DNA of 32,128 nucleotides from a virus. Location of the stretch: positions 1-32,128 of IMG/VR virus record IMGVR_UViG_3300009165_000019. The stretch is one strand, 5' to 3'. Shown one piece after another: positions 23,900-31,943 of the stretch. Below the pieces are notes generated by a model. The model ran no database searches. It saw only the letters and a program-made list of their open reading frames with translations, and was not told the origin of the DNA. A program made the translations under genes and the position numbers. The first letter of the stretch is position 1; each line of letters starts with the position of its first letter.

Positions 23900-24529
23900 A
23901 TGAAAACATTCAATGAAAACACACGATTTGGACGACTTACAATCATCAAGAGAACTGGTCTTGATGAAACTAGCAAATACTACAAACCAATGGTTCTTTG
24001 CTTGTGCGATTGCGGCAAAGAAATTATTAAGAATCTGTATGACATAACCTCTGGTCATACTAAATCTTGTGGTTGTCTTAGAGACGAAGGAAGAAAACCT
24101 ATTCATGGTATGACAAAATCGCCCGAATGGAATACTTGGTGCCACATTAAACAAAGATGTTATGATAAAAATGCTAAAGATTTTAAAAGATACGGTGGGC
24201 GTGGAATAAAAATGTGCGACAAATGGTTGAATTCCTTTGAAGCATTTTTTTCTGATATGGGGCATAGGCCATTTCCAAATTATACAATCGAAAGAATTAA
24301 TAATAATGGAAACTATGAGCCAAAAAACTGCGCATGGATTCATCATGATAAACAAGCCCTTAACCGAAGAAACAATACTATTATCTACTATAATGGACAA
24401 TATTTAACCATTGGCGAATGGAACACCAAAATGGGATTTCCACATGGACTTATCTCACAAAGGTTAAATAAGCTAGGATGGAGCGTAAATAAATCCTTAT
24501 CTACGCCCCACCGTAAGCGATTGATCTAA
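23900..24529 (+). CDS. Homing-type HNH/AP2-like endonuclease, antisense to the operon
   Basis: A 209-aa protein. Residues 9-60 form a zinc-ribbon-like module (R-F-G-R-L-T-I, C36-x-C38-G, then S-C57-G-C59-L). Residues 70-160 carry the family core H-G-M...W, R-Y-G-G-R-G-I (97-103), F-F-S-D-M-G, E-R-I-N-N-N-G-N-Y-E-P-K-N-C (131-144) and N-R-R-N-N (155-159). The C-terminal 45 residues (Y-N-G-Q-Y-L-T-I-G-E-W... G-W-S-V-N-K-S-L) are a NUMOD-like DNA-binding helix-turn-helix. Such free-standing endonucleases spread by cutting alleles that lack them. It is the only sizeable plus-strand gene, is AT-richer than its neighbours, and faces the cement gene tail to tail with a 9-nt gap. No intron is implied. 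Confidence 0.85.
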   Translation: MKTFNENTRFGRLTIIKRTGLDETSKYYKPMVLCLCDCGKEIIKNLYDITSGHTKSCGCLRDEGRKPIHGMTKSPEWNTWCHIKQRCYDKNAKDFKRYGGRGIKMCDKWLNSFEAFFSDMGHRPFPNYTIERINNNGNYEPKNCAWIHHDKQALNRRNNTIIYYNGQYLTIGEWNTKMGFPHGLISQRLNKLGWSVNKSLSTPHRKRLI

Positions 24530-24538
24530 TGCTACTTA

Positions 24539-24979
24539 TCACGCATCAAATACAACAGCATCACTATAGTACGCCTGATCGGACACATTCGCTAATGGAA
24601 CAAGGTTCACATCGACTGTGATTGTGTCACCTGTTCCAAGTTCAACTTTCCCGCCAACATATCTGCGATATGTCGCGCCGGACGGAAGAGGAACAACCCA
24701 CTGTGTACCCAGGGTAAGACTTGCATTCGGGATGCGTCTTGTCGCCAGGTACAAAGGGGAAGTGAGATTTGCATTAGCGGAAGTTATCGCCATGAAATCC
24801 GTTGTATCCGTTGAACCTGTTGCGGCTGCCATCACCGTAAACACCAGACACATAGGCACGCCGGTTCCTATTTCACGTTTCGGGGTAACGTTCCCGGTAT
24901 CGTAGGAATAGTCCGTATATGCATCTGCGTCGGTCACAGCCAGGGCATCGCTAAGTTTGGTGTATTCGTCTAAAATCAT
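24539..24979 (-). CDS. Bbp16-like capsid cement protein
   Basis: A 146-aa protein starting M-I-L-D-E-Y-T-K-L-S-D-A-L-A-V-T, then a G-x-G-V-P-M-C-L-V-F-T-V strand, T-S-P-L-Y-L-A-T-R-R-I, V-V-P-L-P and R-R-Y-V-G-G-K-V. This matches the pattern of the Bbp16 family (cement protein of Bordetella phage BPP-1), beta-rich proteins that lock capsomers on the outside of the capsid. It follows the Bbp17-like major capsid gene by 10 nt, the same order as in BPP-1-like phages. Last gene before the plus-strand endonuclease interrupts the operon. Confidence 0.8.
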   Translation of the reverse strand: MILDEYTKLSDALAVTDADAYTDYSYDTGNVTPKREIGTGVPMCLVFTVMAAATGSTDTTDFMAITSANANLTSPLYLATRRIPNASLTLGTQWVVPLPSGATYRRYVGGKVELGTGDTITVDVNLVPLANVSDQAYYSDAVVFDA

Positions 24980-24989
24980 ATTATCCTCC

Positions 24990-25982
24990 TTAGGATATGG
25001 CCGTGGTTTCGGTCACAAGTTGGTCGCTTATGCGGATCGGGATGCCACGGAAAGACATGATGCGTTTGCCGTCCACAACGCTGTAATCGAGCTGACCGCC
25101 TGTTTTCACATCTTCATATCTCTGCAAATCCAGGTATTCAGCAGTTGTCCGGTTCATATAGAAAGCCGCTCTTCCGGCTTTCAGATTCGGGACGCGGTAA
25201 ATGGCCTTAGCCATTAACCGGCGAAGATTCGCTGCGGAAGTGATTGCGATCAGGTCGGCAACATTGATATTGCAGATGCGGACCACATAGCGCCAATCCT
25301 TGACCACCAGGCCGGATTTCCATACCCAATGATCGTGCAGCGCTCTCATTTTCTGGCCGCTGGAATTCGTCACAGTTTCGGTTCCGAGGTCTTCGTGAAC
25401 GATTCCGGCTTTGCTTCCTTTGGGGAAAGTGAGGAATACCGTATTATCTCCCCAAACGACAAGCCAGATTGAGTAGTTCGAACTCGCGCCGGCGGCGCTG
25501 ATGATGTTATCCGCGTTTCCTGCGGACAAGGAACTATAACGCGGAGCGAAGCCGGTGAACTCTTCCGGCGCAGTGCCGGAATTCCCGTACCACAACGTTC
25601 CGGCCATTTCCTGATTCATTGCTTCGAGAAATGCCGTGGCTTCAGTTAAGCGGAATTTCTTGGAATTGCCGCTTAAATCCGCAAGTACCGGGTCAACAAC
25701 GCTCCAGGCGTCGAGCATTCCGGTTTGTTCGGTGATTTGCGCTGTAGTCGATTTGCTGGCGCTCACATATTGGTTAATCATGCGCCAGTAAACGGTAGGA
25801 AGCCCGGTGCGGACAGTTGTCAAATATCCGGTTGGCAGGTTTCCTTCCTGAACGACTGCATCCTCTAGGATTTCGTTCGTCTGTCCGAGCAATTCTACGA
25901 TTCCCGGTATAGAACCGTTCGGGTCCATCCGTTTTGCCCAATCCAATAGGGTCAAATTGGTGGCAGTTAAAGCTGATGTCAT
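24990..25982 (-). CDS. Major capsid protein, epsilon15 gp7 / Bbp17 type
   Basis: A 330-aa protein with the HK97-fold family pattern of epsilon15/BPP-1: L-T-L-L-D-W-A-K-R-M-D-P-N-G, I-V-E-L-L-G-Q-T-N-E-I-L-E-D, R-T-G-L-P-T-V-Y-W-R, S-K-S-T-T-A-Q, F-L-E-A-M-N-Q-E and T-L-W-Y-G-N. Length is near that of epsilon15 gp7. Ribosome site AGGAG, 7 nt from ATG, as expected for an abundant protein. Upstream is the scaffold gene and downstream the cement gene. It builds the icosahedral shell. Confidence 0.9.
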   Translation of the reverse strand: MTSALTATNLTLLDWAKRMDPNGSIPGIVELLGQTNEILEDAVVQEGNLPTGYLTTVRTGLPTVYWRMINQYVSASKSTTAQITEQTGMLDAWSVVDPVLADLSGNSKKFRLTEATAFLEAMNQEMAGTLWYGNSGTAPEEFTGFAPRYSSLSAGNADNIISAAGASSNYSIWLVVWGDNTVFLTFPKGSKAGIVHEDLGTETVTNSSGQKMRALHDHWVWKSGLVVKDWRYVVRICNINVADLIAITSAANLRRLMAKAIYRVPNLKAGRAAFYMNRTTAEYLDLQRYEDVKTGGQLDYSVVDGKRIMSFRGIPIRISDQLVTETTAIS

Positions 25983-25991
25983 TTTACACTC

Positions 25992-26825
25992 CTACTTGTA
26001 GAGCAAATCCTCCAACGATTTCGGTTGAATTGGATTTGCGCCCTTATCGGTAACGTAAGTGGGCGTTATCTCCGATTTAGGCTTTGGATTTATACCTTTT
26101 ATCCGAGCCAGGATGCGCGATTCGATTTTAATCAATTCACGCACAATCTTGAACGGCGGCAATTCGCGTAATCGCTCAACATCATCGGGATTTTCGTGCA
26201 GTTCCCATAACAGGTCCGGGCCTATTTCCGAATCAACCAGGAACCCGTCCATAGTAGGGTTAGGTCTTACGGTTGCATAGGCTTCGTTTCTGTCGTATTC
26301 GGGATTTCGAGCAATGGTTTTAGCTTCCCGCTTGACTATTTCCGCCTGAAGTTTTTTAGTCTCAGCGTCGTATTTGGCCTTACGGTCGGCTTCAACGGTT
26401 TCTCGTCGCGTATTTTCCCTGACGTATTCACCATATCTCTGTTTGAAGTCCTGAAGCGCCTTATTGTAATCGTCGATGGTTTCATACGACTCAATTTTAG
26501 GCTCTGAAGGTTCAATCAGAGGCTTGATTTCGGGCACTGGCGGAATGGAATGAATCTTTTCCTCCAATGTCCGCACCTTGGCGGTGAGTTGCTTAATGCG
26601 CTTTTCCGCCTTCGATTCCTTTTTAGGCTCGGGCAGTTTCTCATCTTCCGGGGATGTAGCGTTTTCATCCTTGCCTTCGGATTTACCTTCAGGTTCGGAT
26701 TCGGTGTCATTGGATGCTGACGTTTCATCGGCTTTATCGTCATTCGCGGTTTTTTCTTCTACCGGCTCCTGCGATTCCGGTTTTTCTGCGGGTGACGATT
26801 CCGCATTATCTTTTTCGTCGGGCAT
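25992..26825 (-). CDS. Scaffolding protein
   Basis: About 277 aa from ATG 26825, chosen because AGGAG lies about 10 nt upstream; the open frame begins at 26849 where no site is seen. The first 85 residues are Glu/Lys/Ser/Pro-rich and disordered. Residues about 75-95 and 125-185 are charged coiled-coil-like helices, and the C-terminal part is basic and Pro-containing (I-N-P-K-P-K-S-E-I-T). This composition and the position between portal and major capsid are those of phage scaffold proteins, which guide shell assembly and then leave. No protease domain is seen. Confidence 0.75.
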   Translation of the reverse strand: MPDEKDNAESSPAEKPESQEPVEEKTANDDKADETSASNDTESEPEGKSEGKDENATSPEDEKLPEPKKESKAEKRIKQLTAKVRTLEEKIHSIPPVPEIKPLIEPSEPKIESYETIDDYNKALQDFKQRYGEYVRENTRRETVEADRKAKYDAETKKLQAEIVKREAKTIARNPEYDRNEAYATVRPNPTMDGFLVDSEIGPDLLWELHENPDDVERLRELPPFKIVRELIKIESRILARIKGINPKPKSEITPTYVTDKGANPIQPKSLEDLLYK

Positions 26826-26851
26826 AGGTTTTAAGCTCCTAAGTGGCATTT

Positions 26852-26873
26852 AGCCGGAATGAATGCGCCGGCT
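26852..26873. other. Short stem-loop between portal and scaffold
   Basis: AGCCGG (26852-26857) and CCGGCT (26868-26873) form a 6-bp stem with a 10-nt loop in the 61-nt gap between the portal stop and the preferred scaffold start. No T-run follows. It may protect or divide the mRNA so that scaffold and capsid are made in larger amounts; chance is possible. Confidence 0.35.
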
Positions 26874-26886
26874 TTGCAGTTAAATT

Positions 26887-29049
26887 CTATTTCTTTTCCT
26901 TATTCCCTGAATTCTTGCTCATTTTGGCAATATCCTTGTCAACGGATTTCATTTCCCGCTGCAATTGATTGCCTTCATGGGCAATTGCTTCTTCACTGTC
27001 GAGTTCATTCTGCGTATTCATGGTATCGGCCATGATTTTCAGCTTTTCCACATCTGCCTGAATGGAAGCGATTTGGAGTTTTACCTTCCGATCGGCTTCA
27101 TTTTCCATTGATTTGAACTTCAATTCCTGTTCAAGTTGCTGTATTTTCTGACCTAACTGATCGGCAAGCTGCATCCACTGCTGGATTTCCGCCTGCATCT
27201 GCGCCGGATCAACCTTGCCGGGATCGGGATTGAATATCTCTTCAATTGCGTCTCCAATTGGTCCAAGCTGCTTCAATTTGATAAGCAATCCCATGATTTT
27301 ATTCTTCGATTCAGGGGCCATAGGAAGTTTGTCGATATTCTGAACCATAACATCGACAACCATTGCCGCTTCCTGGCGCTGACTCTGGAAACTCGGGCCG
27401 GTAGAGATAGTCACTTCATGCTGTGAATCGTCCGACAGGCTGTACTTATTGACCTTTCCTTCCTTATCTTCCTTATTAATCTCGACTGTTTTGTAATTAT
27501 CCATCTGATCCCGCGTTCCGACAGTCATTGGCTTATCGCCTTCGACGTTATCGAGCAGATCGTTGATGATGCGGCCCATATGTCGGATGAAGGTTTTGTA
27601 ATTGTCAATGAAATGCGCCGATCCCAACTGATTCTGGCTTTGTAACTGTTGAAGCGCGATGCCGCTTTTGACGTTCGTATCGTCTTGCCGGATGAATCCG
27701 TAACTGGCAACTGCGCTTTGAATGCTGCGTCGTGCGGATTCTGCCCCGATTTCAAGCGCCTGAACCGGAGGCTCAAACACTTCCCGCCTTGGCAAAGAAA
27801 GAAGCTGATCTCCGCTGGCTTCAGTAACGGCTTTAACGTGAAGCGCCGCCCTGGGAGCTTTATGCGCTTCCGCCCATTCCCCTTCATGCCCTTCGTCCTG
27901 ACCTTCGTACAGAACATAAGGCACTTTAGGACTCATGCCGATGATTTCCGCTTCATTGGATTTGTAGAAATCGAACAACATCTGCCCATCACGGGCTTTT
28001 CTGATGTAACTGTTAATGATGCGCTTAACGGTAGTGCCGGACTTGATGAAGTCTTCCTCTCCCATGCATATGCCAAGTGGAATCCATTTACCGGGCCAGT
28101 CGATGTATTTCTCGCCATTTTCCTGTTTAAGCACATTCAACCCATTGGTAATGCACATCTTAATCATGGGTTCAAACACTTTACGTTCAGACTTGAGCGC
28201 TATTTCATCGCCATCCTTATATATAAGCCGGCCCTTTTTAATCTTAGCGCCCTGAAATTCATCCATGTAATGAATGACTTCCTCACCGGATTCATCGGCA
28301 AAGACTATCTGATGCCGTGGCTTATAATCCGTGTACCAGTACTCGGCAATCTGAACGCTATCATCGTCGGTCCATTGGTCAATTATGCTTACATCCTCAT
28401 CGCCAAACGATGCAAGCGAGTCCTTGCCATAAACCCTTTCGCATTCATCCTTACTCATGCGCGACAGGACGAAACAATCCTTCATATCAGAACAATCAGC
28501 TTCTACCGTGTCCGGATCCCATAGAACCGAATAGGCATTAGCGAATCTTCGCACCTTAATTACACGCTGATTGCTATTCCATGACTTGTACTCGATCTTA
28601 ACTCCCGCTGCTCCAAATGATCTTTTAGCCGCGCTTTCGAATGCCGCCTGATATGCCTGAACCGCGTTTGATTCATATTCAATCTGCTTAATCCGGCTTG
28701 ACCTCAATTCCGCCGTATTCTCATCGCTGCCCTTCCCGCTTGGATCGACTTTAATGGCAACGGGATTGCTCCTGACCTCATTAACCAGGGCATGAATGTG
28801 CTGGCAAAGCTGATCGAGATGAATGCATGGACGCCCGTCCTTTTTCCGCTGTTCGCGTTCACTATCATCCCACGGTCCGGAAATCGATAATGCCCGGTCG
28901 TCCTTTTCCGCCTGCACCCGTATGTCTTCCCACGCATGAACCATGTACTTATAGCGCGTGCGGATGCGGTCGAGCATCTTCTTGTCTTCGCCTTCATCTG
29001 GCGTGTCACCATCCCAATCGCCACGGTCGGCTTCATATAACGTTGTCAT
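26887..29049 (-). CDS. Portal protein, P22 type
   Basis: A 720-aa protein, close to the 725 aa of P22 gp1 and far longer than the usual lambda/HK97 portals. Features: an acidic start, Y-K-Y-M-V-H-A-W-E-D-I-R (33-44), G-R-P-C-I-H-L-D-Q-L near residue 72-81, R-S-N-P-V-A-I-K-V-D, F-A-N-A-Y-S-V-L-W-D-P, and later S-G-I-A-L-Q-Q-L-Q-S-Q-N. The last 110 residues are a Gln/Glu/Lys-rich coiled coil, matching the long C-terminal barrel of P22. The start has GGAG 7 nt upstream, overlapping the terminase stop region. It forms the dodecameric DNA gate at one capsid vertex and docks the gp4-like adaptor and gp10-like hub found further along. Confidence 0.88.
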   Translation of the reverse strand: MTTLYEADRGDWDGDTPDEGEDKKMLDRIRTRYKYMVHAWEDIRVQAEKDDRALSISGPWDDSEREQRKKDGRPCIHLDQLCQHIHALVNEVRSNPVAIKVDPSGKGSDENTAELRSSRIKQIEYESNAVQAYQAAFESAAKRSFGAAGVKIEYKSWNSNQRVIKVRRFANAYSVLWDPDTVEADCSDMKDCFVLSRMSKDECERVYGKDSLASFGDEDVSIIDQWTDDDSVQIAEYWYTDYKPRHQIVFADESGEEVIHYMDEFQGAKIKKGRLIYKDGDEIALKSERKVFEPMIKMCITNGLNVLKQENGEKYIDWPGKWIPLGICMGEEDFIKSGTTVKRIINSYIRKARDGQMLFDFYKSNEAEIIGMSPKVPYVLYEGQDEGHEGEWAEAHKAPRAALHVKAVTEASGDQLLSLPRREVFEPPVQALEIGAESARRSIQSAVASYGFIRQDDTNVKSGIALQQLQSQNQLGSAHFIDNYKTFIRHMGRIINDLLDNVEGDKPMTVGTRDQMDNYKTVEINKEDKEGKVNKYSLSDDSQHEVTISTGPSFQSQRQEAAMVVDVMVQNIDKLPMAPESKNKIMGLLIKLKQLGPIGDAIEEIFNPDPGKVDPAQMQAEIQQWMQLADQLGQKIQQLEQELKFKSMENEADRKVKLQIASIQADVEKLKIMADTMNTQNELDSEEAIAHEGNQLQREMKSVDKDIAKMSKNSGNKEKK

Positions 29050-29052
29050 CTC

Positions 29053-30489
29053 TTAACTCCATGCTCCATAGAGTTTCTTTATTTCACGAAATACAGGCTT
29101 AGGTTTGGTTTTAGCCCTATGCAAACCGCTTCGCACTAGGTAGCGTGAGCAGTCCATATAATGATCCATTGTCTTGACAATCTTGCCCTTATCATCTCGC
29201 CTATATAGCCTAAACTCATCGAACCATCCGCTTATGCTCTTGAATACCTTGAACCTGCCCGCTGTCATGAGTTCCCATACGTCCCATATGCCAGCCTCGA
29301 CGCTCTTGTCCGGCAGCGATATGTTCAATCCCATCTTCCGATAACTATTAATGATCTTCTCACCATCCGCTATGTTCAATGCCGCCGCATCCCCTACGCC
29401 CGGTATCCAGTCGCCCTTGCTCTTAACCATGTGCGCCTGCATCGCCGGCTCTGCCGCCTTTATCTTCACTCCCGCGTATATGTGCAACGTCTGCGAATCC
29501 CTATCCACCGCCCCCCATAAACACGCAAAATTGTCCCATCCATGATCCAAAGCCCACACTCGCGGCCAATGATCCGGGATCTTTATGTCATCCTCGACTA
29601 TCTGCGTCTCCGGTATCGGGTATATCGCCCCACTCCCCAACTGCGGTATCCCCTTACTCCTTGCATCCCGCTGATACGGCGGTATGCTCTGCCATAACTC
29701 GTCTTTCGCTTCCTGCGTCAAATGCGGCGCATCATCCCATGTTGCCGTCACCACATACCGGCTCCCCATCTCCTCCGGCTGCCGCCCCCCAGGCATGAAC
29801 GACAATACCACTTCCGTTAATCCACTTAACGGCGTGAACGTGTCCAATACCATCCCTTCCGTCGTCATTGTTCGCATCAGATTCTCTGTGTGTATCTCTA
29901 TCGGCGGTTCTTCATCTTCCCACGCCCCATCCAACTCCGTCCCCTGAAACGCCTTCCGCCCCTGCTCATAACTCCTAAGCACCAGATGGCTTATCCCACC
30001 ACTTGCGTGCCTTATCCGCGCACTCTCATACGCATCCTTTAACCCCGCCTTCGAACTCGGCTCTCCCACTATGCATTCCTTCGGGATCATCCCACTCCCT
30101 ACATCATTCGGCGGACCAAATAACTTGTTCTGTATAATGTCCCGCACCGTCGTGTTCGTGTCCCCACTCGCCAGCCACCTAACCGGCCTGTCATACCGCC
30201 GCCCCACCCACCACTCAGGATACCTGCCCGTCAAATGCAACGTGCTCTCGTACGCCCCCACCCCCATCGTTTTTCCCACCCGATTCGCTGCGATTAACAG
30301 CCGCTCCCGATACTCCCGCCCCGCCTCAAAAAACATCATGTGCTTCTTGTATAACTCCCGCCTCAACGGCCCCTCTTCAGGATAGTACGTCTCTATCTTC
30401 CTGTAATTCCTCGCCTCACGCAGCCCCCTCAACATCGGCAGCATCGCTATCAACTCTTCAGGCTTTAACGCATGCTCTGGTGCAATCAT
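29053..30489 (-). CDS. terL: Terminase large subunit
   Basis: A 478-aa packaging motor. ATPase: A-A-N-R-V-G-K-T (67-74) is the Walker A motif; W-E-D-E-E (190-194) provides the Walker B/catalytic Glu; T-F-T-P-L-S-G-L (217-224) is the coupling motif. Nuclease: an RNase H-like domain with Asp315 (A-L-D-H-G-W-D), Asp367 (G-V-G-D-A-A) and Asp446 after H443 (D-H-Y-M-D-C-S-R-Y). This layout fits P22/Terminase_6-type enzymes. The ATG overlaps the preceding stop (ATGA). The sense strand of roughly 29400-30440 is unusually G-rich and favours G-ending codons compared with its neighbours. Confidence 0.93.
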   Translation of the reverse strand: MIAPEHALKPEELIAMLPMLRGLREARNYRKIETYYPEEGPLRRELYKKHMMFFEAGREYRERLLIAANRVGKTMGVGAYESTLHLTGRYPEWWVGRRYDRPVRWLASGDTNTTVRDIIQNKLFGPPNDVGSGMIPKECIVGEPSSKAGLKDAYESARIRHASGGISHLVLRSYEQGRKAFQGTELDGAWEDEEPPIEIHTENLMRTMTTEGMVLDTFTPLSGLTEVVLSFMPGGRQPEEMGSRYVVTATWDDAPHLTQEAKDELWQSIPPYQRDARSKGIPQLGSGAIYPIPETQIVEDDIKIPDHWPRVWALDHGWDNFACLWGAVDRDSQTLHIYAGVKIKAAEPAMQAHMVKSKGDWIPGVGDAAALNIADGEKIINSYRKMGLNISLPDKSVEAGIWDVWELMTAGRFKVFKSISGWFDEFRLYRRDDKGKIVKTMDHYMDCSRYLVRSGLHRAKTKPKPVFREIKKLYGAWS

Positions 30490-30671
30490 ACTATGTTCAA
30501 CGCCCTTACAATAACTTCCCTATCATCTATCACATGAATCGGAAGCTCTCGACTCTTTGTGTATACCAGCGTTATCTCATTTTCCCCATTGCAGTATATC
30601 TCCTGAATTTCATCTGTCGGAATGATTATCACTCCCGATGAACCAGCTTCGTGTAGTTCAATGAATTTCAT
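30486..30671 (-). CDS. Small FlbD-like protein between HNH and large terminase
   Basis: About 61 aa from ATG 30671, chosen because AGGTGG lies 4 nt upstream; the frame is open to an ATG at 30698. It starts M-K-F-I-E-L-H-E-A-G and continues with a strand-turn-strand pattern (V-I-I-I-P-T-D-E-I-Q-E-I-Y, T-L-V-Y-T-K) then V-I-D-D-R-E-V-I-V-R-A-L. The general shape resembles small FlbD-like/SH3-like beta proteins, but similarity is weak. Coupled to terL by ATGA. Role in packaging possible, not shown. Confidence 0.5.
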   Translation of the reverse strand: MKFIELHEAGSSGVIIIPTDEIQEIYCNGENEITLVYTKSRELPIHVIDDREVIVRALNIV

Positions 30672-30777
30672 TTGTCCACCTATAAGGTTGATTGTCATTA
30701 ATAACTGTATACATACACCCCATGAATCCCATCAAAATCTCCTCATGCCCCCGCCCGGTACGGGGAGCTAAGCATGC

Positions 30778-31260
30778 TTACTGCATCATCCATATCGGCG
30801 TAACTGTATGAATCCCATGATGATAGGTCATATGGTCCGATTGACTCTCAAACACCATCAAGTTACTCAGTTTGTTGTTAGTGTTATCTCCATCAATATG
30901 GTGAACAACATGATGGGATTGCAGTTTGAAATAGTGGTTAACTATCTGTCTCGCAATGTTTTGCCCTTGACGCCAAGGTAGATAAGCAGGATTCTCACGG
31001 GACTTGTAATAGCACTGTTCGCCGCAGTATTGCCTTGCCGTTCTTCGCCACCTAGCGCGTGTCGTAGAGCACTCAGAACCGCAATAATCACAAATACATG
31101 TAACATGCTCACCTTGATCCGCCTTGATACCGGCTTTCCGTAAACGCTTCATTACGCCAGCACGTGACATGCCGATCATATCGCCTATTTGTTGCCCTGT
31201 AAGATGCTTTTCAGTGTACATAACCACTATATGTTGTGTTTCCACTTTATTTTTGTTCAT
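30778..31260 (-). CDS. HNH endonuclease (HNH_3 type) with N-terminal HTH
   Basis: A 160-aa protein. Residues 20-42 read as a helix-turn-helix (L-T-G-Q-Q-I-G-D-M-I-G-M-S-R-A-G-V-M-K-R). C57-x2-C60 and C79-x3-C83 form a zinc-ribbon-like site. H116-H117-V-V-H120-H121-I-D123-G-D-N, then N128-N-K-L-S-N-L, is the HNH_3 nuclease core, with trailing H143/H147/H148. It lies between the small and large terminase genes. HNH proteins next to terminases can help packaging in some phages, but the HNH_3 plus HTH design is more like a homing endonuclease. It has its own promoter (31292-31321) and a good ribosome site (AAAGGAT). Confidence 0.85.
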   Translation of the reverse strand: MNKNKVETQHIVVMYTEKHLTGQQIGDMIGMSRAGVMKRLRKAGIKADQGEHVTCICDYCGSECSTTRARWRRTARQYCGEQCYYKSRENPAYLPWRQGQNIARQIVNHYFKLQSHHVVHHIDGDNTNNKLSNLMVFESQSDHMTYHHGIHTVTPIWMMQ

Positions 31261-31291
31261 ATTATCCTTTCCGGTTAACTTTACGGAAACG

Positions 31292-31321
31292 ATAATATCA
31301 TATAATACAACAACTTGTCAA
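31292..31321 (-). promoter_or_regulatory. Strong sigma70-type promoter before the HNH gene
   Basis: On the minus strand a perfect TTGACA (31316-31321 complement) is followed after 18 nt by TATTAT (31292-31297 complement). Expected start near 31285, about 25 nt before the HNH ATG. It could drive the HNH gene and all downstream packaging and head genes. Confidence 0.7.
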
Positions 31322-31368
31322 GACTCAGTTTACATAGTGTTACAAGACATAATTATACTTATCAGAAC

Positions 31369-31887
31369 CTACCCTGTAATCTGTAATGGTACAGTGCAAT
31401 CAGCTGGCGTATCATCCTTACCGGCCTTACGTGCATGCTTGAGCGATTCCGCTTGCGCGATTAAGGCATCGATATCCTTATCGCTAAGCCTGCTACGGCC
31501 AGGATCGTGTTGCTTGAGTTGATGCGTATTATCTACACTTACTCTATCGTGGTAAACCGTTGGATTTAAACCTTTTAGAAGGAATATTAGGAGTACATCA
31601 GACTTGTTGAGGGCCCGGCGTATTGCCTCACGCTCCAAGCAACTTGCAAGGTGCTGCCGTGCAAGCTCAATGCCTGCCGCGAAATCCTCATCGTTATCAC
31701 GCCAGCGATACCATGTAACCTTGTGTATGCCAACACCAGCACAAGAGCCTGTAACATCTCCTGATTCCGAGTACAATTCCAGCACCTTAGCTTTTTTTAT
31801 ACTCGTTGCATCGGTTTCTGAAATTTCATAATACGCTTTAACTTCTGGTGCCGTATCCTCAATGATATCAGCAAGTTGCGCGCTCAT
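31369..31887 (-). CDS. terS: Terminase small subunit
   Basis: A 172-aa protein. Residues about 29-62 form an HTH (K-K-A-K-V-L-E-L-Y... G-D-V-T-G-S-C-A-G-V-G-I-H-K-V-T-W-Y-R-W), the DNA-binding domain for pac/cos recognition. Residues 83-113 carry the typical S-D-V-L-L-I-F-L-L-K-G-L-N-P-T-V-Y-H-D-R-V oligomerisation/end motif seen in many small terminases. The C-terminal tail (residues 130-172) is charged. The ribosome site AGGTAG lies about 4 nt from ATG. It is separated from terL by an HNH gene and a small gene. It forms a ring that selects phage DNA for the large subunit. Confidence 0.85.
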   Translation of the reverse strand: MSAQLADIIEDTAPEVKAYYEISETDATSIKKAKVLELYSESGDVTGSCAGVGIHKVTWYRWRDNDEDFAAGIELARQHLASCLEREAIRRALNKSDVLLIFLLKGLNPTVYHDRVSVDNTHQLKQHDPGRSRLSDKDIDALIAQAESLKHARKAGKDDTPADCTVPLQITG

Positions 31888-31901
31888 GATCTACCTATTA
31901 C

Positions 31902-31922
31902 TGTAATTACGATGTGATTACA
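31902..31922. promoter_or_regulatory. 21-bp dyad, operator-like
   Basis: TGTAATTAC-GAT-GTGATTACA: two 9-bp arms matching at 8 of 9 positions around a 3-nt centre. It ends 15 nt upstream of the terS ATG. The size and symmetry fit a dimeric HTH repressor or activator site. The regulator is not in the window. Confidence 0.55.
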
Positions 31923-31930
31923 TATACGCT

Positions 31931-31939
31931 TGCTATAAT
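31931..31939 (+). promoter_or_regulatory. Extended -10 promoter, plus strand
   Basis: TGCTATAAT gives a TG-extended perfect -10 box (TATAAT at 31934-31939). No clear -35 is seen at the right distance, as is usual for extended -10 promoters. Transcription would run to the right, starting near 31946, inside the 11-bp motif array and away from terS. Confidence 0.5.
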
Positions 31940-31943
31940 TAAG

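Noticed and set aside
23867-24400. A 177-aa minus-strand open frame opposite the homing endonuclease
   Set aside because: The plus strand encodes a clear endonuclease with conserved zinc and YGGRGI motifs; the minus frame shows no family features.
30749-30765. CCCCG/CGGGG hairpin after the HNH gene as a terminator
   Set aside because: The stem is only 5 bp and no T-run follows on the minus strand; the next gene begins soon after.
30769-30780. Perfect 12-bp palindrome TAAGCATGCTTA overlapping the HNH stop
   Set aside because: A single short palindrome with no second copy seen nearby; chance is likely.
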